The translations under genes were made by a program, and so were the position numbers. DNA of 64,000 nucleotides from Arabidopsis thaliana. Lineage: Eukaryota > Streptophyta > Magnoliopsida > Brassicales > Brassicaceae. Position 1 is the first letter of the stretch. Each line of letters begins with the position of its first letter. The DNA lies in NCBI RefSeq assembly GCF_000001735.4, contig NC_003070.9:11030001-11094000 (forward strand), read 5' to 3'. Under the pieces are notes generated by a model. That model worked only from the letters and a program-made list of their open reading frames with translations, was not told the DNA's origin and did not search any database. Positions 1-10,612 of this stretch are shown here, in pieces.

Positions 1-3000
1 GACTCCAATATTATAGAGTTCGAAACCTAGGGCATAAATTGGTTTGGTTTGGTTTGGTTTATCTGTTTGATGTTGGTTTAAAGGCATAAAACCGGCTCGT
101 ACATTCCTAATTCAACATTTCTTTTCTATTTTGCTTATTCTTTCTTGGCGTATTACCACTCTGCCAGAGATTTTTGTGTCAAAACATTATCTTTGTGACA
201 AACTGATATCTTCGTAATTCATATTCATATGACTTTACTGTTTAAACATCAATTATACTAATTCATATTCAGTCATTATATTGACTCAATTGAGGCAATG
301 GTTTCTTAACGACCAAGTTATTAGATACACAAAGACTTACGCCAACAATATAACATTTGTCACTATCAAAGCAAGTCTTTTTCCTAGTGTATAAAATCTC
401 AGTCTTCCTGTCGTTACATATAAAGTTAAACAAGAAAAAAGAAGGTTTTTCTTAGTTCAGTTTTGGAGGGAAAGGGCACATGACATAATATAAAACGGAG
501 GAAAGCTTCATGATGTTACAAAAATGGTACGTGGTCGAGCTCTTTAACATAAGAACATTGATTAATTCAATTTCCGATGATTCATTTTTTTTTTTTCCAT
601 TCTACTTCCTATATTTGACCTTTTTCTCTTAAATCTTGAATTTGAGCAAATGACAGCTTTTGTAGCTACTGTTTCATTCAATCTGATTATCTCATATATG
701 CTCTACTTGTGTCTATGTATGTTTCCTTGTCCCTCCGAATTCAATCACCATTTCTAAATTTTCCCCCGGTGTTTAAAAATATAAAAGGAAATTCCCACAA
801 TTTTATAAAAAAAAAACATTTAGCTCTCATTCCCAATTTCAATTTCGAAAGGTTTTCATATATTTCACATACACAACAAATTTTCAAACTGAGATATGAC
901 CTAGTAGAAAAATCCCAACCTCGTTAGTCGTTACCTTAGTCAGCAACGATAAATAAAACGAACAAACCCACTCCCTTAACATCGATTTATTAATAAAAAC
1001 TAAACATATATATGTGAGTTTGATAAATAAATAAAAACGAATTTGATTGCGTACGTTTCTTTATTTTATGTATGTCTATAGTTTTGAAAAAATAATTAAC
1101 GCAATACACTCATTCACTTGTGTCATCGTAAACCCTCAAAATTTTGGATTTCTTCCAAATTCCTAACCATTCCAAATGTTGGATCTCTTTAATTATTAAT
1201 TAGGACAGGTTCTACCTCATAAATTTTCGCATTTTATAGTTTTCGGATAATTCGTCGAGGAATTATTTAACATAGATCTTTCCTTCGCTGGCAAATTAGC
1301 TCACATTTAGAGTTATATCCCAGTATTTAAGTGGGAAGATGGTTACTTATCGTTCAAGGATGTTACCGGAGAGATTACAAATGTATTCGTTTTTCACTTA
1401 CGCCATATAACGTTTCAAGGATACGCGGGGATAAGTGAGATTATTTCCAACAAATGAATTTGGAGGATGTTATATACTTATATTTACCATTTTATTTGTA
1501 TAACTACAAAAAAAAAATCATTTGTAAGTCAACTCTCAATTTCATCAAAAATATAGTCCACTATATTTATCCTCAAATTCTTTATATACCTTTATTTATA
1601 TTGTATACATTGCTAGATTCATCTACTAAAGTAAAAGTAAGGGCCAGTTGAGTTACTACTGATCTAGGTGAAAAGTTAAAATAAGTGTCAAAAGGTGAAA
1701 AACAAAATAAGGTTTGCTTGAAGAGTGAAGATAACCCAAACTACCAAGTTCGAAAAAGTTTTTAACTTTTTTCCATAAGTGGCGGTTTCGTGAAGGTTAA
1801 TATTTACTTTTGAGTTCTAGAATATGATAGCTACAACTTTTTTACCCCCTCATTTCCATAGATTTTAGAGCTAAGATAGAATTTGATGAACAGACAATAC
1901 ATTAACATACACGTACGTACGTACATATAAACGTATGCATGCATATATGACTATTGACTATATATGTATGAGAAAGAAAATGTGTGCAGTAATCTAAAAT
2001 CACATAACTGACCATAGTTTTAGTTTTTATTTATAAAATCATTTGTATGTTCCTTGATTGAATAAGTTAATAGCTTTAGTAACAAACTTTAAACTGAAAA
2101 TTTACCCAAAAAAAGAACTCAGAAAAAGATGTTCTAGAGAACAAGGAGCATATTGTAATAATCCTCGAGATAAAGTCCCTAAATATATATCTAATTATAC
2201 TAAATCAACAGTCACTTTTTCAATAACTGATACATTCTCCTTTCGACATGTGACATAAGTCTCATTTTTTGATGTTTTACTTTTTTTAGATCAATTTTCA
2301 TTTGTTATTGGAAAAAAAATAAGTTTCCACAAAAAGAAAAAGATATTCTCCTACATCTTAGCAACTCTTCTTTTTCACGTTTTAAGAATTCTCTGTTTTA
2401 ATTGCCCCACTTCTACAATTGAACAACACCTCCCCCAAAAAAAAACTATCGCTCATCTCCACGGTTTTAATTTTTTTCTGCAACTATGATATCCAATTTT
2501 CCTCGACCATACATAATTATAATCTTTGCTGATATACCAAAATTTTAGAATTTTTTTATTAAATACAGTTTACAGCGATGAAGACATTAATTTTGGCATT
2601 TGTATTTTGCGGGAGAATACAAACAACAAGGTCAGTCATCTACTTCACATGCATTCAAATTTATATTCTTTTATGTTAGACAATGTTATAAGCCTTTGTT
2701 TCTTAATTCGTAATATGGTGTTATTTTCCAAATCTATAATTTGGCTTATTAGTTTGCAGTTGAACAAGCTAGGGCATGTATAGATGTGTCTTTATAGTTA
2801 TTAGCGTATACAAAGAACAAATTGGACGATAGATGTGTCTTTCAATAATTTCTTATTTTTTCCTTACAATGTTTTTTTTTGTCTTTCTGTATTTGATGTT
2901 TTCTTCATAATAATTGCATTTTCTATCCCTCTCGAAAATTAGTACCTCAATCAAATTGATCTCAAGTCAAGTTCTGGACACAACTACCTTTTATCTTTTT

Positions 3001-5923
3001 GAATTTAATGTTAAATTATATTCAAAATAAAAATAAACGTTTTTCTTTGAATTTAACTCTATTTGTTTTCTTTTGGAAAGTTGATGAGTGATTGTCGGTA
3101 ACTATACTAAAAATGGTTTTGCATTTTTCTATAGGTGTGGTATGCCTTGGTACGTGGAGGAAACAAGTTAGACACATAAGCACATATGTACTAGACGCAA
3201 ATAATGTCACAAAAACGGTTTAAAATATCTGGTTTTCAGTTTGCATGTCGTACTTATAACCGAACGTGTGTAAAGTTCTCATGTCATATACCAGTTCTGT
3301 TAAACTAATGAAATATGTTCAGAGGTTTAACCACTATAACTATTAGACCCGATTTCAATTAATCAAGAAATATCCAAACTTTTTAATATATGCATTATGC
3401 TTTACAAAATTGTTTGATCTTCTAATGATGTAAAGACATTTACAAAATATAATTATTTAATTGATTCTAACTAATTTGTCCGCGCATAACGCTGGCCGTA
3501 AACTAGTTCTTCTTACAAATTACAATATCAATTTCCACTTTGGGCCGGAAATTTATATCCATAACTCTACTACGTACCAATTAACACATGTGTGTAAATA
3601 AAACTACATAATGGCATGAATGGAGTTTCGAATCAGTTAATGTGGGCGACAAAATAAAATCAGATTATGTTTTATTATTAAGTTTAGAAAGAGATGCTTC
3701 ATTAAAAGTTTATGCTTTAATGTTAAATCAGACTATTTATTATGGGTACGACTTGTAAGCGTAATTCAAAGTTAAACAAAACCTAGTTGGGAAATGGGAA
3801 GATAGATGATTTGATAAAAACAAGACACTGTTTGGTTTCAGAGACTTCCTTTAGCATCAAAACACAAACAAAAGCGAAGCCTCTTGAGTTACTGCAAATA
3901 GAGAATATTATTACCCTTTTGCGACTTGTCAGCTTCAGATATTCTCACTTGTATTATTATTTTCACGGTAAACAATGCCTTAAATAAGAAACCCTGATTG
4001 GACTTTTGATCTGACTCTACTCTTCACTCTTTCTTCTTCTTTATTTTCAGTCATGATGTCTCTCTAACCCTAATCTCAAAAAATCCAAACTCCTTTTATT
4101 TATTTCTAAACCTTGATTATAGCTAGCAATGATTAATATAAGAATTTTTTTTCTGGATAAAGAATTAATTAGAAATTGAGTTGTAAATGTTTTGTGATGT
4201 CTAAAATTCTTTTGTTTGCAAATTAGATGTAAATTGATATATTTGAGATTTGTATGAAAGCTAGTTTTATTTTCCCTAAACAAGAAGTTCATTATCTTGG
4301 ACTTGGAGGTTTTAGAGTTTGAAAGAGTTTACAATTTATAAGAAAAAATAATCACTATATATATATATATAGTGTATATAATGAATTGTTTCACATTAAA
4401 TTGCAACAACATCAAATAAGGGTAACATACTAACATATAGTTTGTTTGTTTACTCTTTAAAAAAAGGGGATAAACTAAGAGCTATTTCTGCTATAATTTA
4501 GGAACAAACTGGATCACATGACAAAAATGCATCATAATTCATATTAAATTTTGTGTATATCTATTTCTCATGTTTAGAAATAACATTCTTGTGTGTTATA
4601 CATGTTATCAGTTTTTCTTCCTAGATGGAAGTTTTATTGTTGGAGTCTTTTAAAACCATACTCACTATGTTCCTCTTTATTTGATGTTTTGGATTTTAGA
4701 TAGAAATTAATAAAAAATATGTTTTCTATTTTTATAAAATTATTTTTTTGTTAGTTTAGTAATTTTATTTTTCTTTTTTTATTATTAGTCACAAGCAAAA
4801 ATAATAACAATATTTTTATAAAACATTAATTTTGGTCGAACAAGTAAAAATAACTCAAAACATCAAATAATTAGAAACTAAAAAAGTAGATATTGTCAAA
4901 TTTTGTGTTGAGTTCGAATAAGATAATGTGGTCTCCTCCAACAAAATTATTTAGAATAAATGCACTTCTATGACATTAGAGAACCAACTAATTTATTTAG
5001 AATAAAACACACATATATATTAACATATAAAGTAATTCTAATTGGCTTGATATAATATATAAGTAAAAAAATGATCTTAATAATCTCTAGTTTTCTTGGG
5101 TTGATCTCCACGAGTACAATTTGACTGACCATTATAGAAGTTGAGAAGCGTGCATGTAATAAAAGTTGTATATTACAAATTAGAGAGGAAAAAGAAAGAA
5201 AGAAAAAAGATTTGAAGATGTGATCAAGTGTGAAAAGTATTGGAGTAGTCTCCAAATTAATAATTTCGATGCTGGGCATTGACAAGATAACTCTGAAGCT
5301 CTCAACTTTAAGACCATCACTTCCTCTGCCACCATTTTCACGTTTACCCAAACACACACATATACAAACAAAATTTTGTTAGTCAATAATTATCACCAAA
5401 CTGGGGTTATAACAAGGCTTTTGGATACTTGTGCTTGTTGATGTTCTAGGTTCGTATGATAACAAAGTACATCCGTTATATATATTCGAAACACACTTTA
5501 ATATTAAAAATATATATCCAATTTTCTTGTGAAATTTAGATTATTTGGAATTAAACCTATTTCTCTTGTCTTGGCCACTTGACCGGTTTAGTTTTTTAGA
5601 CGTATTTTATTATTTCTGTTTAGAAAATAACAACATATATCAACTGATTTTTTACTTCCAATCTCTTTTTGTCAGCACACAAATAGAAAAACGTCTGTAA
5701 GCTAAGCTATCAACTAAAACATTAACATATATAATCTTTTACGTTGATAGAAAATAAACATAAATTTCTGAGTTATTTTTTTTTTGGTTGGTGTGTCACT
5801 ACTTACTTACTACTATACCTTTTTAACAATAAAGAAACACTATTTCTTTTTCTATTCAATATAATATATGTTTTCTATTTGTATAAATCCATTACCTTTG
5901 TTTGTTTTATACCAAATGTTCTT
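1..5923. other. Intergenic region upstream of UFO
   Basis: AT-rich DNA without a convincing gene. The longest open frames (for example 4968-5357 on the minus strand, 129 codons) look random: they are rich in Ile, Phe, Leu and Ser, with no domain or plausible start context. Bases 10-60 carry a GGTTTGGTTT-type repeat that reappears inverted near 58.78-58.82 kb. Around 2995-3060 there is a minus-strand sequence resembling the 3' tail of the LINE at 34.5 kb. A short (TA)n run lies near 4353-4371. The distal regulatory region of UFO probably lies here, but I cannot point to individual sites. Confidence 0.6.
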
Positions 5924-5933
5924 TATATATAAG
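5924..5933 (+). promoter_or_regulatory. Candidate TATA box of UFO
   Basis: TATATATAAG lies 247 bp before the UFO start codon. It is the best TATA-like element in the proximal region and would put transcription start near 5955-5965, giving a leader of about 220 nt. No start-site data are available here. Confidence 0.5.
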
Positions 5934-5979
5934 TATATGCCACCTTACTCTATTGAAGTCAAGAACATATCAAAAACCC

Positions 5980-6135
5980 ATGCAAGAAGCTCACAGAGAA
6001 AGACCAAACACTTTTGTCTCTTTCTTCAAAACTTTTACATATGATCTTTGCCTCTTTTCCTACAATGGGTTTTGCATAACTTTCACCAAAACCCTCCTCA
6101 AAAGCCCTTCACATATTCCCAACACAAGAAAATAA
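5980..6135 (+). promoter_or_regulatory. Upstream ORF in the UFO leader
   Basis: An ATG at 5980 opens a 51-codon frame that ends in TAA at 6133-6135, 44 bp before the UFO ATG. A second short uORF (ATG 6041 to TAA 6077-6079, 12 codons) overlaps it in another frame. If transcription starts at the predicted site, both ATGs precede the main start and could lower UFO translation. The peptide has no recognisable domain. Confidence 0.4.
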
Positions 6136-6179
6136 ACTCTAAATCCACTTTCACCAAATCTTTTCATTTTTCAGCTAAA

Positions 6180-7508
6180 ATGGATTCAACTGTGTTCATC
6201 AATAACCCATCTTTAACCTTACCTTTCTCTTACACATTTACCAGTAGCAGCAACAGTAGCACAACAACGAGCACCACCACAGACTCAAGCTCCGGTCAAT
6301 GGATGGACGGTCGGATTTGGAGCAAGCTACCACCTCCTCTTCTTGACCGCGTCATTGCTTTTCTTCCACCTCCGGCGTTTTTCCGGACACGTTGCGTCTG
6401 CAAGAGATTCTACAGTCTACTTTTCTCCAACACCTTCCTCGAGACATATCTACAACTACTTCCTCTCCGACACAACTGTTTCCTCTTCTTCAAACACAAA
6501 ACCCTAAAGAGTTACATTTACAAGAGAGGAGGAACAAACGATGATGATTCCAATAAAGCTGAAGGCTTTTTGTTTGATCCTAATGAGATCCGATGGTACC
6601 GTCTCTCTTTTGCTTATATCCCTTCAGGGTTTTATCCTTCAGGATCATCAGGAGGGTTAGTGAGTTGGGTCTCCGAAGAAGCTGGTCTTAAAACCATTCT
6701 CTTGTGTAACCCTCTTGTCGGATCCGTGAGTCAGTTGCCACCAATATCAAGGCCAAGGCTTTTCCCTTCGATAGGTCTCTCGGTAACACCAACCTCTATT
6801 GATGTTACTGTCGCTGGAGATGATCTCATATCTCCTTACGCTGTGAAAAACCTCTCATCGGAGAGTTTCCATGTCGACGCCGGCGGATTCTTTTCCCTCT
6901 GGGCGATGACTTCTTCTTTGCCACGGCTTTGTAGCTTGGAATCTGGTAAGATGGTTTACGTGCAAGGCAAGTTTTACTGTATGAACTATAGCCCTTTTAG
7001 CGTTTTGTCCTATGAAGTTACTGGAAACCGGTGGATCAAGATTCAAGCTCCGATGAGGAGATTTCTCAGATCTCCAAGCTTGTTAGAGAGCAAAGGGAGG
7101 CTTATTCTTGTAGCAGCTGTTGAGAAAAGCAAGTTGAACGTTCCCAAAAGCCTACGACTTTGGAGTTTGCAACAAGATAACGCCACATGGGTCGAGATCG
7201 AACGGATGCCTCAGCCGCTCTACACACAGTTTGCAGCAGAAGAAGGTGGAAAAGGATTCGAGTGTGTCGGAAATCAAGAGTTTGTAATGATTGTGTTAAG
7301 AGGAACCTCGTTGCAGTTGCTGTTTGATATAGTGAGAAAAAGCTGGCTGTGGGTCCCACCGTGTCCTTACTCCGGCAGTGGTGGCGGTAGCTCAGGTGGC
7401 GGTTCAGACGGAGAGGTCTTGCAGGGTTTTGCTTATGACCCGGTGCTTACTACACCGGTGGTTAGTCTTCTTGATCAGTTAACACTTCCATTTCCTGGAG
7501 TCTGTTAG
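6180..7508 (+). CDS. UFO: UNUSUAL FLORAL ORGANS, F-box protein
   Basis: Single-exon gene of 442 codons, the known length of UFO (AT1G30950). The N-terminus is Ser/Thr-rich (residues about 20-40). The F-box spans about residues 46-92 and contains LPPPLLDRVIAFLPPP and CVCKRFYSLL. A galactose-oxidase/kelch-like C-terminal region follows, with a Gly/Ser-rich linker (GSGGGSSGGG) near residues 405-420. UFO is the SKP1-binding subunit of an SCF ubiquitin ligase and a cofactor of the LEAFY transcription factor. It acts in the nucleus of shoot and floral meristems to activate class B floral genes. The ATG at 6180 was chosen because the frame extends upstream only through non-ATG codons. The gene is convergent with the ERA-like gene, with 246 bp between stop codons. 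Family role is from established knowledge; the identity call rests on sequence recognition. Confidence 0.97.
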   Translation: MDSTVFINNPSLTLPFSYTFTSSSNSSTTTSTTTDSSSGQWMDGRIWSKLPPPLLDRVIAFLPPPAFFRTRCVCKRFYSLLFSNTFLETYLQLLPLRHNCFLFFKHKTLKSYIYKRGGTNDDDSNKAEGFLFDPNEIRWYRLSFAYIPSGFYPSGSSGGLVSWVSEEAGLKTILLCNPLVGSVSQLPPISRPRLFPSIGLSVTPTSIDVTVAGDDLISPYAVKNLSSESFHVDAGGFFSLWAMTSSLPRLCSLESGKMVYVQGKFYCMNYSPFSVLSYEVTGNRWIKIQAPMRRFLRSPSLLESKGRLILVAAVEKSKLNVPKSLRLWSLQQDNATWVEIERMPQPLYTQFAAEEGGKGFECVGNQEFVMIVLRGTSLQLLFDIVRKSWLWVPPCPYSGSGGGSSGGGSDGEVLQGFAYDPVLTTPVVSLLDQLTLPFPGVC

Positions 7509-7754
7509 TTTTTAGACTTTAAGATAAAGAGACTACTTGTGGTTTCCACTTCTGACGTTAAGACTGCTTGTTGTTTTCTCAAAATTCTGTTTCTTTTATC
7601 TTATTACTGTCTGTATGTAGTAAGTTTATATTTCTAATGTCAAATGTCTAATCTTTGACAACATGTCAACAACATATACAGACAGATTTCTAATTGCGTA
7701 CAATCCAATCCTAAATCCATCAAACTCAAAAACATAACCCTTGGGAGAATGGTT

Positions 7755-9977
7755 TCACTTGAGCTTAACCTGGAGAATGAGATGAACTTTGCGGTTCATT
7801 ATTCTCCTGAGTTCTTCATTGGCCTCAATTCCTATCCTCCTGCAAAATTAGCATCAACATAAGATCATCCTTGAGTCATTGATTAGTCAAAAGAATGAAT
7901 TATGAACGATCTTGTATGCTCTTACCCGATCTTGCAACCGCCCTTGCCTACAAGAATCTTGCGTTGGCTAAGTTTAGGAGTGATGAGATGCTGTTCAATT
8001 CTAAGAGACCCGTCACGCAGCTCTTTCCAGTCCACTAGACGGTGCTCCAGACCATATGGTATTTCCTACAATTTGTTTCAATCAATCCTGTAATTTGTCA
8101 TCTTGGAATAGACGGAAACTGATACAAAATGTTATACTAGTAGAGGTTGTATTATTACCTGATGGACATGGTCTAGTAATCTCTCCCTAACAACTTCAAG
8201 AGAAATGTTCTTCAAGACTTCTTCACTCATCGTGAATGCATCTTCTTCCCATGGTTTTTTAACAGCCTGATCCATTAAGTATTGGGAAAGATCTTTCACT
8301 CCTGATCCCTTAAGTCCCGATATCATGAAGTATCTAGAAAACCAAACAGGGAAAAAGCACATTTCAATCAATTCGAAGACTTCCCCGGTAATTGTTTTTA
8401 AACTGAGTCTGGTATATATATATCCACCTTTCATATGCCGGAAGATCTTGGAACTCCTCAGCAACCTTTAATAGATCCTTTTTCTTCTCAACCAGATCAA
8501 CTTTGTTCATACATAAAACGCGCTTTTGTTTCGGATTTTCTTCTTCTCCCATGTATTTGATCAAGCGTACCACTCTTGAATCGGGACTAGATAAATCAAA
8601 GAGAAAACAGAATTCACAAACTACAAAATAAGTCTAAGAGAACTCTATTTCTACTTGTAATTAATGAAAAACCACAGTCATGATGCCTTCTTCAAAAGAA
8701 AGAAATAGATGTGTCTTCCCATCGGTTTACGGTTCTCAAGCTTATGGATAATCTCGGAGAGATGAACAAGATATGAAAGATATCGAAACAGAGAAGCTAG
8801 AAATAATAATCCCACCCTAAGATACCCCACTTGATGATGATGCTCATAACCATACTACTCTCAGTTCCGAGATAACTTATGTAAAGCTAACAAAGTACAA
8901 AAACTAGTAAACGACTAACCTCATGAGATGCCTATGGACATCAAACATAACAATGAGGACATCAAACAGGTCAACAGAAGTCCAAGCATTTTGCACACGA
9001 GCCTTGATGTCTTTGTAACCATATCCGCTTTTCTTCAGCATCAGACCCGGAGTATCGAAGAAACACTGCAAGGTTCACAAATATCAAAAATTCAATCTAC
9101 GAATGGCTGATCTCCACAACTAACCATAACGAGTAGTTTACATATGCAACAGATATATAAGAGAAAACTTACGACTTGTGTATCTCCTTTTGTCAATACT
9201 CCTAACACTTCATGTGTCGTCGTGTTAGTCTTCCGTGAAGCAGCAGCAACCTTTGTTCCAACCTACACTTGGACATAACGAAACACTAAGCATAACTCTC
9301 ATCAAGATGCAATAAACAAAGATACACAATCACTTCAAAAATTGCAACTTTAGGACTAATCAAGAGTCATAGCAGCACTACATAAACATATACACAATGT
9401 CTCAATTGATTCTCAGAGACCAAATCACAGGAATGTGAAATTAAGGAAATGAGCCAACCATGAAATTAGTCAGCGAAGATTTTCCTGCATTAGGTGGACC
9501 GATGATGCCGACATTAAGCGACTTCTGATCTTCTTCTCTAACTTCACCTTCACCAAGTTCTTCATCTGGTGACTCTAACGCAGCCTCTAAGAGAGCCTTA
9601 GCGAGAATCCTTGACCTATCAACACTATCCTCATCATCTTCAGAACTCTCTTCTTCTGCAACTTTCACTTTACCTTTCTCTGTCAAGTTTCCAAAGAAGG
9701 CTTTGTTTACTCTTTCTCTGTACCCTTTATCCCAAGTTGCTTCCTTGGGCTTCTTCACGGAATCTACATTGGAATCGTCGATTGGGTATTGACTACTATC
9801 GAAAACAGAGTCGCTGCTTGATCCGTCTTCATTGATGGAAGTGGGTTCGTCTAGATTCGGCTGCGCTGAGTAAAATCGGCGGAGAAAGTTTTGTGCTTGA
9901 TGGGGATTACGAGGTGTTGTCTTCGTCGTCGTTCGTGAGATGGAAATTAGTATACGTAGAGATCTAAAAGCTTTCAT
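7755..9977 (-). CDS. ERA-like GTP-binding protein, probably mitochondrial (AT1G30960)
   Basis: Seven coding exons: 9459-9977, 9173-9262, 8920-9065, 8428-8586, 8159-8333, 7926-8065 and 7755-7839. They join in frame to give 437 residues. The N-terminus is basic and Ser/Arg-rich with no acidic residue for the first 40 positions, which suits a mitochondrial presequence. An acidic linker follows. The TRAFAC GTPase domain shows G1 GPPNAGKSS (160-168), G3 DTPG (207-210) and G4 NKVD (279-282). The C-terminus is a KH domain with GKGG at 403-406. This is the Era architecture. Era proteins bind small-subunit rRNA through the KH domain and act in small ribosomal subunit assembly. The start at 9977 begins the presequence; the frame continues upstream but with no better start. 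I believe the plant literature calls this ERG2, but I am not certain enough to give the symbol. Confidence 0.93.
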
Positions 9978-10612
9978 TTTTGTAACAATGGCGAAGTAGC
10001 GATCTCGGAGAAGTACAGATTTGAACGAAATGTAACAGAAGAGGCTTCCGAGGGTTTTAGAGGTTTTGATGTTTTGGGGAAGTGGTGACAAAGTAACTCA
10101 ATATTACAGATAGGCCCCTCACTTTTTGACAAATCCAACGTAGTCCCTAACTTTGTATTCGATATAATTACTACTAGCAAAGTAGCAATACAACAAAAAT
10201 TCATACTAATCGTATCAATTGGAGTTTGAATATACAGTTAATGGAAGGAATATTAGTCAATTTTGTTTTGGCAAAATATTGAACAACATGGTGCAAACAT
10301 TTTGGGTGAATCTGTATAATATAATACTTTGATCAATTCAGAAGAAAAGGAGACAAAGTTCTTCCTCCAAGTCTCCAACGACCAAAAAAAAAAAGGACTA
10401 AACTTCTGAGAAAAAACATCTCTGAGATCCCTAAACAATGTAATGGTAAACTAACTCACCTGGCTAAAGAATACAACAGATGGAAAGTTAATAACTTAAA
10501 ATCAGATCATAAATTCAGTATCTGAACAAAAGTGAGTGAAGACTTGTTGTTGTAACAAAGCCTTCATCCATATCGCCTTTTCTTTGACGCTGGTTTGGTT
10601 TGGTGCCAAATT
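9978..10612. other. Spacer between SUF4 3' end and ERA-like gene
   Basis: About 635 bp holding the promoter and leader of the minus-strand ERA-like gene and the 3' UTR of SUF4. No independent gene is supported. Confidence 0.6.

Noticed and set aside
4968-5357. 129-codon open frame on the minus strand upstream of UFO
   Set aside because: Composition is Ile/Leu/Phe/Ser-rich as expected from AT-rich non-coding DNA; no domain, no convincing start or promoter.
6048-6179. 44-codon upstream extension of the UFO frame
   Set aside because: The extension begins at TTG, not ATG, and the known protein starts at 6180.
7102-7359. 85-codon minus-strand frame inside UFO
   Set aside because: Antisense shadow of the UFO coding sequence, no homology.
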